Origin: Thermomicrobiales bacterium
Lineage (GTDB): Bacteria > Chloroflexota > Chloroflexia > Thermomicrobiales > UBA6265
Direction of reading: 5' to 3'
NCBI GenBank assembly: GCA_030447415.1
Contig: JAUJOZ010000026.1
Span: 5,922 to 60,880, forward strand
DNA length: 54,959 nucleotides
Positions 16,598 through 25,611 of this stretch are shown here, piece by piece. The notes under the pieces were generated by a model that was not told where the DNA came from, made no database searches, and worked only from the letters and a program-made list of their open reading frames with translations. Each line of letters begins with the position of its first letter. Position 1 is the stretch's first letter. The position numbers and the translations under genes were made by a program.

Positions 16598-17943
16598 GAG
16601 GCGCCCCCGGTGGGTGGGACGCTTCCGGTGGGCGGGACGCTTCCGGTGGGCGGGACGCTTCCGGCGGGCGGGACGCCGCGGACGGTCGGCGCCTCCTCCA
16701 CTGGGGCCGGAGCCGTCCCCGCGCCACGGAGCAGCACCAGGGCGCCGAGGCCCGCCACGGTGTAGGCGATCCCCTGGACGTTGAGCACCGTGACGACGCC
16801 GAGTCGCTCGCTGAGCCCGCCCGCCAGGATTGAGCCGACGACCACCGCGACCCCCGCCGTCGTCCCGAGGGCGCCGAAGACCCGGCCGCGGTGGGCATCG
16901 TCGGTGGCGGTCTGCAACAGGGTCGTCTCGCCGGTGCCGGCCGCCGTTGCCGGCACGCCGACGACGACGAAGAGCGCCACCCCCAGCGCGATCCCCGAGA
17001 TGAACGCGGGGTAGTTGAAGATCAGCAAGTCGATCAAGCCCAAGCCGACCGCACCCCAGCCGAGCAGCGACCTCGCGCTTGGCACCCGGCGCGCCGTCGC
17101 CAGCAACGCCGCGCCCGCTAACCCACCGACCGCCTGGCCCGCCATCAGCCACCCAAGCTCGGCCGCGCCGCCGCCAAGCACCTCGGCCGTGAAGACGACG
17201 ATCAGTACCCCGAACACCCCCTCGCCGAGGCTCATCACCGCCGCCAACGCGAAGACAACCGACAGCACCCGGTTCTGCCGAATGACGCGAAGCCCCTGCA
17301 CCCACTCTCGCCAGAAGCGCTCCCAGGCGCCGACGACGCCCGCCCGCGCCTCGGACACCGCCGCGCGCGCCGGCGAGGCGGAGACGCTGATGGCGGCGAT
17401 CATCGCCGCGGCGAGCAGGAACGAGGCGGCGTCGGCGAGGGCGGCGCCGCGCAGCCCGAAGAGCGCGACGGCACCGCCACCCAACGGGGGGCCGATTAGG
17501 CGCGCGAGGTTGTTGTTGAGGGCGTTGAGCGAGTTCGCGGCCAGCAGGTGCTCCTCGCCGACCAGGCGTGGCAGGAGGGCGTTCTCAGCCGGGGCAAAAA
17601 GCTGCCCGCCCACCGCGATGGCGAAGGCCACGACGTAGACCAGCCACACCCGGTCGGGCGAGTCGACCGGCAGGAGGAGGAGCAGCACCGCGCCCTGAAA
17701 GAGGTTGGCGGCCACCATCGTGGCCCGGCGGTCCCACCGATCGACGAACACGCCGGCCACCGACCCGAAGGCCACCCCCGGAATCTGGCCGGCAACGAAG
17801 ATGCCACTAGTGGCCGCCGCCGACCCGGTGAGCTCGTAGACGGAGATCGGCAATGCGATGTAGAGCATCCAGTTGCCCGCCAGCGAGATCAGGCCGGCGA
17901 CCCACAGCAGCGCGAAGTCGCGCCGGCGGAGCAGGGCAAGCAT
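16594..17943 (-). CDS. Major facilitator superfamily transporter
   Basis: This 449-residue MFS protein has twelve predicted spans. It resembles the enterobactin-exporter/MFS_3 group: LLRRRDFALLWVAGLIS at the N-terminus, DRWDRRATMVAANL after span 2, and ALLPRLVGEEHLLAANSLN. It is probably a drug or metabolite exporter; the substrate is unknown. It sits between panC (2 bases away) and menA (overlapping), which suggests a link to cofactor metabolism, but this is inference. The C-terminal tail is an 18-base tandem repeat giving (VPPTGS)n, a feature outside the transporter fold. Confidence 0.85.
   Translation of the reverse strand: MLALLRRRDFALLWVAGLISLAGNWMLYIALPISVYELTGSAAATSGIFVAGQIPGVAFGSVAGVFVDRWDRRATMVAANLFQGAVLLLLLPVDSPDRVWLVYVVAFAIAVGGQLFAPAENALLPRLVGEEHLLAANSLNALNNNLARLIGPPLGGGAVALFGLRGAALADAASFLLAAAMIAAISVSASPARAAVSEARAGVVGAWERFWREWVQGLRVIRQNRVLSVVFALAAVMSLGEGVFGVLIVVFTAEVLGGGAAELGWLMAGQAVGGLAGAALLATARRVPSARSLLGWGAVGLGLIDLLIFNYPAFISGIALGVALFVVVGVPATAAGTGETTLLQTATDDAHRGRVFGALGTTAGVAVVVGSILAGGLSERLGVVTVLNVQGIAYTVAGLGALVLLRGAGTAPAPVEEAPTVRGVPPAGSVPPTGSVPPTGSVPPTGGAS
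16609..16680. repeat. Four tandem 18-base repeats in the MFS C-terminal tail
   Basis: Four copies of an 18-base unit (consensus ggtgggcgggacgcttcc) lie head to tail. The first differs at one position and the last at several. They encode VPPAGS followed by three VPPTGS-type units on the minus strand. The copy number is a likely site of slippage variation. Confidence 0.9.
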
Positions 17944-17945
17944 CG

Positions 17946-18788
17946 TCAGGCTCCGGCCGCGGACAAGGCGACGTTGTCGATCAGGCGTACCGTGCCGATC
18001 CGAACCGCGACCAGCGCCCGGGCGCCGGGGCGAACGACAGTCAGCGGCTCCAGAGTTTCGCCGTCGACCACGGCGAGGTATTCCGGCACGAGGTCCGGGG
18101 CCGCGGCCAGCTCTCGCGAGCCCGCGGCGATCAGCCGTTCGACATCGATCTGCCCGCTCGCGGTGAGGTCGGCCATGCGGGAGAGGGCGCGGGGAACGGC
18201 CGATGCCTGGTGCCGCTCATCCGGCGAGAGGCGGGCGTTGCGAGAGCTGAGGGCGAGGCCGTCGTGGTCGCGGACGGTGGGGCAGCCGACGATCTCACCG
18301 GGGAGGGCCAGGTCGGCGTGGAGACGGCGCACGACGACGAGCTGCTGGTAGTCCTTCTCGCCGAAGTAGGCGCGCGTCGGCCGCACCAGGTTGAGCAGGA
18401 TCGCGACGACGGTGGCAACGCCCCCAAAGTGGCCGGGGCGGGCCACGCCCTCCCAGCGGTTGCTCGGCCCGGCGACCTCGACCCTCGTCGCGAACCCGGA
18501 GGGGTAGATTGCCTCGACCGCGGGGGCGAAGACGAGGTCGGCGCCCGCCTCGGCGACCAGCGCCGCGTCCCGCTCGAGGTCGCGCGGGTAGCGCGCGAGG
18601 TCCGCCGGGTCGTCGAACTGGGCCGGGTTGACGAAGACGCTGACGACCACCCGGTCGTTCTCGGCCGCCGCCCGCCGGATCAGCGCCAGGTGGCCCTCGT
18701 GGAGCGCCCCCATCGTCGGCACGAGACCGGACGCCTCACCGCCCAGCGCCGCGAGCAGATCCTGCCGCTGGGTGGCAACGGGGATCAC
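17946..18788 (-). CDS. panC: Pantothenate synthetase (pantoate--beta-alanine ligase)
   Basis: This 280-residue enzyme has the ATP-binding PTMGALHEGHLALIRRA at residues 24-40, SVFVNPAQF, GPSNRWEGVARPGHFGGVATVV, and FGEKDYQQL followed by LALSSRNARLS, all signatures of PanC. It joins pantoate and beta-alanine using ATP in the cytosol, the last step to pantothenate. The start is GTG. panB lies two genes upstream in the same direction, with a methyltransferase gene in between. The MFS gene begins 2 bases after its stop, so they are probably co-transcribed. Confidence 0.96.
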   Translation of the reverse strand: MIPVATQRQDLLAALGGEASGLVPTMGALHEGHLALIRRAAAENDRVVVSVFVNPAQFDDPADLARYPRDLERDAALVAEAGADLVFAPAVEAIYPSGFATRVEVAGPSNRWEGVARPGHFGGVATVVAILLNLVRPTRAYFGEKDYQQLVVVRRLHADLALPGEIVGCPTVRDHDGLALSSRNARLSPDERHQASAVPRALSRMADLTASGQIDVERLIAAGSRELAAAPDLVPEYLAVVDGETLEPLTVVRPGARALVAVRIGTVRLIDNVALSAAGA

Positions 18789-18837
18789 GAGCCCGGCGTC
18801 CAGGGGGCGGCGCCCGGGTCGTGGCAGCGGACCGGCC

Positions 18838-19620
18838 TCATCGTGACCCCTCGCGCGCCGTCACGATCGGCTGGTCGTACCCGGTGTCGCCGGGCATGTG
18901 CCAACGAATCTCCGAGCATCCGGCTTCCCGCAACACCCCACTCAACTCGTCGCGGCGGATCATCCTCGACCGGGTTTCATGGTGCGCCGTTTCCCAACGA
19001 CCATCCACGTCACGCAGGATGAAGAGGTGCAGGGTGTAGACGTCGTCGCCCGCCCAGTCCCAGATCTGAAACGAAACGCGTCGCCCCTCGGGCGTGAGGA
19101 ACGCACGCGGCATTGTGGCCCGAGGTTTCTCGCCCGCGAATTGGTCGTAGTCCCGGATGCTCACGAGGAGCAAGCCCGTCGGGCCGACCTTCGACCACAT
19201 GCCGCGCGCGGCCAGTCGCACCTGGTCGACGCTCAGGAGATGGGCCAACGCGTTGTCGCAGGAAAGGACCACGTCGAACGAGCCATCCACGTCCGTGCCG
19301 AGGCGGCGAAGGTCCGCGACGCCAACCGTGAGCGAGACGCCAAACGACTCGGCTTCCCGCGCGGCACGCCCGACCGATACGGGGCTGAGGTCAGTCGCGT
19401 GGACGCGATAACCCCGCAGGGCTAACCCAATGGCCTGGGTGCCGATCCCACAGGAGCAGTCCAAGACCGACCCCGGCGCGGCTCCGCCCACCCTGCGGAT
19501 CAGCGTGTCCAAGGCTTCGCCTTGGCGGCAAACCGCCTCCCGCCAGTCGCCGAAGATCATGTGGTAGTCGCTCGCCAACCGGTCGTAGAAGCGCACCACC
19601 GGATCTTCCACAGCAGCCAT
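18838..19620 (-). CDS. Class I SAM-dependent methyltransferase
   Basis: This 260-residue protein has an N-terminus (FYDRLASDYHMIFGDW) like glycine/sarcosine N-methyltransferases. SAM-binding motif I is VLDCSCGIGTQAIGLALRG; motif II is HATDLSPVSVGRA, and FDVVLSCDNALAHL follows. A small-molecule amine is a plausible substrate, but this is inferred from distant similarity. The ATG at 19620 is chosen because the conserved N-terminus starts there; a longer reading from 19731 adds polar residues. It lies between panB and panC in the same direction, an uncommon insertion in the pantothenate operon. Confidence 0.82.
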   Translation of the reverse strand: MAAVEDPVVRFYDRLASDYHMIFGDWREAVCRQGEALDTLIRRVGGAAPGSVLDCSCGIGTQAIGLALRGYRVHATDLSPVSVGRAAREAESFGVSLTVGVADLRRLGTDVDGSFDVVLSCDNALAHLLSVDQVRLAARGMWSKVGPTGLLLVSIRDYDQFAGEKPRATMPRAFLTPEGRRVSFQIWDWAGDDVYTLHLFILRDVDGRWETAHHETRSRMIRRDELSGVLREAGCSEIRWHMPGDTGYDQPIVTAREGSR

Positions 19621-19747
19621 CACCCGGACCGCGACGCGCTCACCGTTCCCCCTGCTCCCAGGGGGACGCACCTCGTCCCTCTCGCTGTTTGGGTCGGTCC
19701 GGATACGTGCTTGGCGGCGGGGCGAGGGCACACCCGCCGCGCCGGCC

Positions 19748-20662
19748 TCACCCGCCGGCCGCCCCCGCCGCCGTCTCGTCGGTGACCTCCACGGCCTCGC
19801 GCAGCGCCGCCGCCACCTCCGACTTCATCGCGTAGCTGTGCGCGGCGTCGGGGAACGCGCCACCCCGAACGTCGTCCGCGAAGGCGGCGAAGGCCGCCCG
19901 GGTCGCCTCGCCCAGCTCGGCGTAGCGCTTGGCGAACTTGGGCGCGATCCGGTCCTCCAGCCCGAGCAGGTCGCTGACGACGAGCACCTGGCCGTCGCAG
20001 CCTGGACCCGCCCCGATGCCGAGTGTGGGGATCCGCACCCGGGCGGTGACCAGTTCCCCCAGCTCGCTCGGCACCGCCTCGACGACGAGAGCGTAGGCAC
20101 CGGCCGCGGCGACGGCCTCCGCGTCGGCCAGGATTGCGCGCGCCGACGCCAGGTCACGCCCCTGAACCCGGAACCCGCCGAGGCTGCCCGCCGACTGCGG
20201 GGTCAACCCGACGTGGCCCATCACCGGGATGCCGGCGGCGACAATGGCCCGGACCCGCCCGGCCATCGTCCGACCGCCTTCGAGCTTGACGGCGTCCGCC
20301 CCGCCCTCCTTGATCAGCCGGCCGGCGTTCTCGACCGCCTGGGCGTCGTTGACCTGGTACGACATGAACGGCAGGTCGGCGACGATGTGCGTCCCCGGCG
20401 CGCCCCGGACCACCGCCCGGGTGTGGTGGATGATGTCGTCCATCGTCACCGGTACGGTGCTGTCGTAACCGAGCACGGCCATCCCGAGTGAGTCCCCAAC
20501 CAGGAGCAGGTCAATCCCCGCCGCCGCGGCCCGCCGCGCGGTCGGGTAATCGTAGGCGGTGACCATCACCAGCTTGAGTCCGCCCTTGCGCGCCCGCACG
20601 TCCGGCGCGCTCAGCTTGGATCGAGGGTCCGGCGGCGGGTGGTCGGCTCGGTCGGTCGTCAC
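19748..20662 (-). CDS. panB: 3-methyl-2-oxobutanoate hydroxymethyltransferase
   Basis: This 304-residue enzyme has the family motifs [35 protein letters not shown] (magnesium-binding Asp), [20 protein letters not shown], and [13 protein letters not shown], with IGIGAG-type [16 protein letters not shown] near the end. It makes ketopantoate from 2-oxoisovalerate using 5,10-methylene-THF, the first step to pantothenate. The GTG start overlaps the stop of the cupin gene (GTGA). Downstream in the same direction come a methyltransferase gene and panC. Confidence 0.96.
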   Translation of the reverse strand: MTTDRADHPPPDPRSKLSAPDVRARKGGLKLVMVTAYDYPTARRAAAAGIDLLLVGDSLGMAVLGYDSTVPVTMDDIIHHTRAVVRGAPGTHIVADLPFMSYQVNDAQAVENAGRLIKEGGADAVKLEGGRTMAGRVRAIVAAGIPVMGHVGLTPQSAGSLGGFRVQGRDLASARAILADAEAVAAAGAYALVVEAVPSELGELVTARVRIPTLGIGAGPGCDGQVLVVSDLLGLEDRIAPKFAKRYAELGEATRAAFAAFADDVRGGAFPDAAHSYAMKSEVAAALREAVEVTDETAAGAAGG

Positions 20663-21093
20663 GCCGAGGGAGATCCGGTCGCGTCGGGCTCGTGCTCGGG
20701 GAGAACGACCACGCTCTCCTGCTCGTTAGGGTCGGTGCGGGCGAGCACAGCCGTGCATGGCTCGCTCGGGCTGGCGTTGCCGGGACGGTGCGGCATCCCC
20801 GCCGGGATATAGAGGAACTCGCCGGCGCGAACGGTCAGGTGCTCCCGCAGTCCCTCGCCGTACCACATCTCGGCCTCGCCGCTGAGCACGTAGATCGCCG
20901 TCTCGTGAGCTTCGTGCAGGTGGGGGTGCGCCCACTGCCCGGGCCCGAACGTCACCAGGTGCATGCACAGCCCCCGCGCGCCCACCGTCTCGGCCGAGAC
21001 ACCGGCGAAGTAGGAGAGCCCCTGCTTGCCCTGGTACGTCCCGCCGCCGTGGGCCGGGATCACGGCACAGGTTGACGTCGTGGGTGCCGACAT
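20659..21093 (-). CDS. Cupin-domain protein
   Basis: This 144-residue single-domain cupin has motif 1 [23 protein letters not shown] with three metal-ligand His and a Glu, and motif 2 [14 protein letters not shown]. It probably binds a metal ion in a beta-barrel; the reaction is unknown. The ATG at 21093 follows AGGAGG, which decides the start over an upstream ATG. It is the first gene of the panB-panC-menA-menG run, and its stop overlaps the panB start. A role as a small-molecule enzyme or sensor linked to pantothenate is possible but unproven. Confidence 0.85.
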   Translation of the reverse strand: MSAPTTSTCAVIPAHGGGTYQGKQGLSYFAGVSAETVGARGLCMHLVTFGPGQWAHPHLHEAHETAIYVLSGEAEMWYGEGLREHLTVRAGEFLYIPAGMPHRPGNASPSEPCTAVLARTDPNEQESVVVLPEHEPDATGSPSA

Positions 21094-21315
21094 CGGTCCC
21101 GCCTCCTGTCGATCGACGCACGGGACGAGGATACGCCGCATGCGCGAGGTCGGCGCCTAGCATAGCAGCCGCGCCCCGCGACGGCGGCGCCCGGCCTCGG
21201 CGGACCGGCGACCTCCTCGATCCTCGCCCTCGGCACCACGGCAACGATGTTGCGTAGGGTAGGGGCAACACCGCGCCAGCCCCGAAGCACCACCCCAGGA
21301 CAAGGTCGCAGGACG

Positions 21316-21579
21316 ATGCCCACCTACGTGCAACCGATCGCGCAGCACCGGGTTCACCCGGAACGCCTGCTTCTCGCCGCGGACGACGGGCGCTCCTACG
21401 TCTGGCGCGGGGACGACCCGGATGCCGGCCCGGAAGAGATCGAGTCAGGCACGGCGACGTGGCTGCAGCGGAGGTCGTGGCTGCGCCCACTCCCCTTCCC
21501 GCGCTTCTGGCTCCATGTCGCCGACCTCCCGCTCGCGCCGGTGCCGAGTCGGGAGTCTGAAGTCGGCAGGCGAGAGTAA
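21316..21579 (+). CDS. Hypothetical protein (87 aa)
   Basis: The ATG at 21316 follows GCAGGACG. The product begins MPTYVQPIAQHRVHPERLLL, then AADDGRSYVWRGDDPDAGPEE, and ends in a Trp/Arg/Pro-rich stretch (WLRPLPFPRFWLHV). It has no cysteine, signal or membrane span. I do not recognise the family. It lies alone on the plus strand between the minus-strand cupin and accA genes. The downstream stretch 21580-21723 shows nothing else. Confidence 0.5.
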   Translation: MPTYVQPIAQHRVHPERLLLAADDGRSYVWRGDDPDAGPEEIESGTATWLQRRSWLRPLPFPRFWLHVADLPLAPVPSRESEVGRRE

Positions 21580-21723
21580 GCAGGCAGCAAAAACGATGGG
21601 CAGGGCGACACGGTCGCTCGCCCGAGTTCGCCCCGGCACGGCGGCGCTGGGGAACGGCGCGCGAGATCGCGCGTGACGGGGGTTACGCGAGGGCACGCGG
21701 GAACGACGCGGTCTGCTCTCTCG

Positions 21724-22722
21724 CTACTGCCGACTGCCGACCTCGACCGGCAGGCCGCGCTCGCGACGGACCTCTTCGCGCCAGACGCCGATTCGGCGGA
21801 ACCGCGCGTAGCGCGCCTCTAAGAGGGCGTCCGGGTCGCTCCCCGGCGGGTGCGCCTCGAGCAGGTCCTCAAGCTGGCGAGTGAGCGCGGCGCCGACCGC
21901 GGCGATCGTCTCGCGCGGCCGCTCGTGGGCGGGCGCCGGCTCCGGCACGACCTCGTCAATCATCCCGAAGCCGGCCAGGTCCTCGGCTGTAATCCGCATC
22001 GTCTCAGCCGCCTCGGGGGCGCGGGCGGCGTCTTTCCAGAGGATCGCCGCGCACGCTTCCGGCGAGGCGACGGCGTAGACCGCGTTCTCCAGCATCAGGA
22101 TGCGATCCGCCACGCCGATCGCCAGGGCGCCGCCGGAGCCACCCTCGCCGATCACCACGGCGACGATCGGCACCCGTAGCCCGGCCATCGTCAGCAGGCT
22201 CTCGGCGATGGCGACCGCCTGGCCCCGCTCCTCCGAGCCGATCCCCGGCTCAGCGCCGGGCGTATCGATGAACGTCAGCACCGGCAGCCCGAACTTCTCC
22301 GCGTGGCGCAACAGTCGCTCGGCTTTGCGATAGCCCTCCGGCCGCACCATCCCGAAGTTGCGTTCCAGGTTCTCCCGCGTGCTGCCCCCCTTCTGGTGGC
22401 CGAGGACGAGCACGGTGCGCTCGCCCACGCGCGCCAGCCCCCCAACCAGCGCCTGGTCCTCCCCGAACGCGCGATCGCCGTGGAGCTCGACGAAGTCGAC
22501 CGCGATCTCGGCAAGGTAGTCCAGGGTGTGGGGCCGCTCCGGATGGCGGGCCAGCTTGACCCGCTCCCAGGCGGTGCGGCGGCTCGGGGCGCGTTCGGGC
22601 GCCGCCCCCGGCTCCGACATCGCCGTGCCGGCGGACCGCACCGCGTCCGGCACCCGGTCGGCGACCGGGGGGGTGATCGGGCCCCCGCTGCCGAGGTCAC
22701 GACCGGGGCCGGCGCTAGTCAT
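21724..22722 (-). CDS. accA: Acetyl-CoA carboxylase carboxyltransferase, alpha subunit
   Basis: This 332-residue protein has AWERVKLARHPERPHTLDYL, FVELHGDRAFGEDQALVGG, GHQKGGSTRENLERNFGM, the oxyanion region TPGAEPGIGSEERGQ, and GEGGSGGALAIGVADRILMLENA, all AccA hallmarks. With AccD it transfers the carboxyl group from biotin to acetyl-CoA to make malonyl-CoA for fatty-acid synthesis. The first 45 or so residues are a non-conserved Pro/Gly/Ala-rich leader; an internal Met (at MSEPGAAPE) could be the real start. Its start overlaps the accD stop by 8 bases, so both subunits are made together. Confidence 0.96.
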   Translation of the reverse strand: MTSAGPGRDLGSGGPITPPVADRVPDAVRSAGTAMSEPGAAPERAPSRRTAWERVKLARHPERPHTLDYLAEIAVDFVELHGDRAFGEDQALVGGLARVGERTVLVLGHQKGGSTRENLERNFGMVRPEGYRKAERLLRHAEKFGLPVLTFIDTPGAEPGIGSEERGQAVAIAESLLTMAGLRVPIVAVVIGEGGSGGALAIGVADRILMLENAVYAVASPEACAAILWKDAARAPEAAETMRITAEDLAGFGMIDEVVPEPAPAHERPRETIAAVGAALTRQLEDLLEAHPPGSDPDALLEARYARFRRIGVWREEVRRERGLPVEVGSRQ

Positions 22723-23695
22723 CCCTGGCCTCGGCGGTGACCGCGGTCAAGCGCTCAACGCCGACGGTCAGGAGGTCGGCGACCGGCTCACCCCGACCAT
22801 TGCCGGCTCCGGTCGCCATCCATTGCTCCGCCCGTTCGTAGTGACCGAGCAGCGTCGTGAGCGTACCGCGCAGGGCGGCGCGGTCGACGATCAAGTCGAG
22901 CATGCCGTGCTCGAGCAGGAACTCCGCGGTCTGGAACTTCTCCGGCAGCTTCTGCTTGGTGATCTGCTCGATCACCCGCGGACCGGCAAAACCGATCAGC
23001 GCACCGGGCTCGGCCATCGTCACGTCGGCGACCGTCGCGTAGCTGGCGGTGACGCCGCCGTAGCAGGGATCGACCAGCAGCGACAGGTGCGGCACCCGCT
23101 CCCGCCCCAAACGGGCGAAGGCGGTGACGGTCTTCGCCATCTGCATCAGGGAAAAGAGCCCCTCGTGCATCCGGGCGCCGCCGGACGCGGACACCGTGAG
23201 CAGCGGGAGCCGGCGCTGGACGCAGCGCTCCACGGCGCGCACCAACTTCTCGCCGAAGACCGAGCCCATGCTCGCGCCGAGGAACTCGAAGTCGCAGACG
23301 GCGAGGGCGACGGCGTGCCCCCCGATGCAGGCCCGACCCGTGACCAGCGCCTCCGCCTCGCCGCTCTTGACCCGAGTCTGCTCCAGCTTGCGGTCGTACG
23401 GGCCGCCGCCGTCGACGAAGTCGAGGGGGTTCTCCGGTCGGAGACCGGCGTCCCACTCCCGAAAGGAGCCGTCGTCGGCGAGGAGGAAGATCCGCTCCCG
23501 GGAGCGGAGCCGGAAGTGGTAGGCGCACTTGGGGCAGACGCGGGCGTTGCGGTGGAGCTCCTTGGAGTAAAGCAGCTCCTCGCACCGGGGGCACTTGACC
23601 CACAGATCCTCTGGGATCTGGACCGGCTGGTCCGCTCCCTCCCCGTCGGCCGCGTGCGGCCGGAACTTGCCCTGGCGGTGGAAAAAGCTTCGCAT
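22715..23695 (-). CDS. accD: Acetyl-CoA carboxylase carboxyltransferase, beta subunit
   Basis: This 326-residue protein has the N-terminal four-Cys zinc ribbon (VKCPRCEELLY, then VCPKCAYHF) that AccD uses to bind nucleic acid and stabilise the heterotetramer. The crotonase-like body follows, with FLGASMGSVFGEKLVRAVE, SASGGARMHEGLFSLMQMAKT and GGVTASYATVADV. The ATG at 23695 begins MRSFFHRQGKF, a usual AccD start. It is the first gene of an accD-accA pair on the minus strand; the biotin carrier and carboxylase subunits are not in the window. Confidence 0.97.
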   Translation of the reverse strand: MRSFFHRQGKFRPHAADGEGADQPVQIPEDLWVKCPRCEELLYSKELHRNARVCPKCAYHFRLRSRERIFLLADDGSFREWDAGLRPENPLDFVDGGGPYDRKLEQTRVKSGEAEALVTGRACIGGHAVALAVCDFEFLGASMGSVFGEKLVRAVERCVQRRLPLLTVSASGGARMHEGLFSLMQMAKTVTAFARLGRERVPHLSLLVDPCYGGVTASYATVADVTMAEPGALIGFAGPRVIEQITKQKLPEKFQTAEFLLEHGMLDLIVDRAALRGTLTTLLGHYERAEQWMATGAGNGRGEPVADLLTVGVERLTAVTAEARDD

Positions 23696-24220
23696 CGCCG
23701 GCTCGCCCCCGCACGAGACGTCAGCAAATCAGCAACCAGGTGTCAGGAGACGGTGCGAATGGCGGCGGCGCGGTGATGCGTCTCGTCCCGCCGACCCGCG
23801 GTGTCCGCTCCCCGGCCGGGGTCACGCCCGGTGGCCTTCAGGCGACCGCCTCCCCCATTGTCAGACGGCCCGCAGCGTGGGCGCAGGATACGCGAGCCCG
23901 GGAGACCGTTCAAGCCGGGTCAGCGACAGACGGCTGGTGGCACCCCGCTGGTTGGGGGCGAGTCGCCCCCTGATCCCGACCCCGACGCGGCGATCGGGGA
24001 GAGGACGCGCTTCATCGCGCCCCGGCAGACGACCCGCGCGTGGGGCGGCTCCTTCTTCCCGTTCGAGGAGGACGCGCTCGGCCCGGTTCAGACCGCGCGA
24101 TGGCGCGTGAAGCACGCGGCAATGCACAGATCGGGGGCACCGTGGGAGCGTCCCAACGCTCGGCGATCGATTCCCCACCAGCGGCGTGAGCCCGATACCC
24201 CGCGCGAACGCCCATCCGCC
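23696..24220. other. Non-coding or degenerate stretch before the IS30 remnant
   Basis: About 525 bases with no gene I can support. Frames here are Arg/Pro-rich without family resemblance. The part next to 23695 should carry the accD promoter. The right half may contain further decayed transposase sequence. Confidence 0.35.
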
Positions 24221-24620
24221 GGCGCGACACTTGTCGAGCGCTCGACCCGGTATGTGAAGATCGTCAGGCTCACCGACGGAATCAAGGCTGGCGCCGTGCG
24301 GGCCGCGCTGACCGATGCTCCGGCGGCGATCCCGCCAGAATGACGCCTGCCGTTGACATGGGATCGCGGCCGGGCGACGGCCGAGCATCAAGAACTCGCC
24401 AAAGCGGTCGGGCTTGACGTGTCATTCTGCGATCCGAAGCGTCCATGACAGCGAGGCAGCAATGAGAACACCGACCGGCTCCTCCGCCAGTCCCTCGCAA
24501 GGCTGCCGACCTACGCGAGTAGACGCAGACACAGCTGGACGCGATCGCGAACCGGGTCAACACACGGCGCCGCCGCGTCCTCGACTGGCGCCTCGCCGCC
24601 GATGCCCACGGGAATCTGCT
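24221..24620 (+). pseudogene. IS30-family transposase remnant (stops and frameshift)
   Basis: The plus-strand frame reads ATLVERSTRYVKIVRL, then LTWDRGRATAEHQ, FCDPKRP, and QRGSNENTDRLLRQ. These are the core DDE-domain blocks of IS30 transposases, including the WDRG and NEN(T) segments. In-frame TGAs occur at 24341 and at 24446 (the usual Trp of SPWQRGSNEN). After about 24510 the reading shifts frame to QLDAIANRVNTRRRRVLDWR, the usual C-terminal block. The N-terminal half and terminal repeats are not seen. It is an inactive relic of an insertion. Confidence 0.75.
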
Positions 24621-24765
24621 TCGATCGGGGACCCCTCAGCGGGCACGGTCGCTTCGTGTGGGTGACCTGCCCCGGTCGTTGGACCACCGATGACGAGCGG
24701 CCGGTCACCGCGCGAAGCCGCCACTGCTCGCGTGCCTCGCGGGCTCACCGCCTCGGCCGTTTGGT

Positions 24766-25215
24766 CTAGGAGGACCGCCGGTAGGTGAGGTCGAAGTCGT
24801 GGTCCCACCGCGTGCCGTCGCTCGACTTCTCCCACCGGGCCGTGATGGTGGTGCCATCGTCGCTGAAGGTGCCCGTGAAGCGCTGCGAAAAGCCCGGCGC
24901 CGACCGCCACTGCTTCCAGACGCCGTCGCCGAAGCTCATCTCGTAGATCCGGGAGACGCCCCGCGCGTCGAAATAGAACATGGCATAGGTCTCGGCCGCA
25001 TCGTCGCGGCCGATGAGGGCGACGGCACCGGAGGGACCTGACCATTCGATCCCCCCCGCTCGCATGAGCAGGAACGCGCCCCCCTCCAACCAGGCGAAGG
25101 AGGCGCGCCCACGCACGGTGGTGGGTGGATCAGCCGGGAACGCCATCTCGACGCTCCACTCGCCGACCAAGGCCTCCAGGTCGGTGAGCGCGGGATTCGG
25201 CGTGGGGGGCGGCAT
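24766..25215 (-). CDS. DUF1579-like / lipocalin-type small protein (149 aa)
   Basis: The ATG at 25215 follows AAAGGGGGA. The product reads ALTDLEALVGEWSVEMAFP near the start, then RGRASFAWLEGGAFLLMRA, AMFYFDARGVSRIYEMSF and FTGTFSDDGTTITARWEKS, with a Trp-rich ending. This is the pattern of DUF1579-type proteins that measure out a small lipocalin-like beta-barrel beginning with a conserved GxW. The ligand is unknown. It lies between an IS30 relic and an APH-like gene on the same strand, in a region with signs of gene transfer. Confidence 0.75.
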   Translation of the reverse strand: MPPPTPNPALTDLEALVGEWSVEMAFPADPPTTVRGRASFAWLEGGAFLLMRAGGIEWSGPSGAVALIGRDDAAETYAMFYFDARGVSRIYEMSFGDGVWKQWRSAPGFSQRFTGTFSDDGTTITARWEKSSDGTRWDHDFDLTYRRSS

Positions 25216-25373
25216 CAGGTCCCCCTTTCGCTTGAGAACCGACTCGTCCGCATTGTGTTCTCCCTGGAGCTGCACCCCGTCGCGGACTCGCTTGAAGCGT
25301 GGACCCGTTCCCGGGGGGCAGGTCACAACGGCAACACGTTCTGGTGCTTCGAAACACGTCAACACGTGAACTT

Positions 25374-25402
25374 GAATCAATCCCGATTGGTGCCGTTGAT
25401 TC
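25374..25402. repeat. Inverted repeat upstream of the small lipocalin-type gene
   Basis: GAATCAA (25374-25380) and TTGATTC (25396-25402) are perfect inverted copies around a 15-base centre. The block is more A/T-rich than its surroundings. Just left of it the hexamer acacgt recurs three times between 25334 and 25368. It may be an operator for the gene starting at 25215. The remainder of 25216-25611 shows no gene. Confidence 0.35.
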
Positions 25403-25611
25403 GTTGCGCCTGCCACCCTGCCTGTTGAACACGACCCGAATCTTCTCGGCAGTGTGTTCCACCACCCTTCGGTTGGGAGAGGACATCGCGGCGAACCCGG
25501 CAGGCCCATCACGTTGCCGAAGTGGATCGTCGGTGTCCACCACGCGACGGGCCGCTGACAGAATGTGGAACGCCCCCTCAGAGGGCGATCGGATGTGGGG
25601 CTGAGACTGCA

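Noticed and set aside
16609..16680. CRISPR-like repeat array
   Set aside because: The 18-base units abut without spacers, stay in frame with the MFS gene and encode a Pro-rich tail. No other CRISPR-like array or cas gene is seen.
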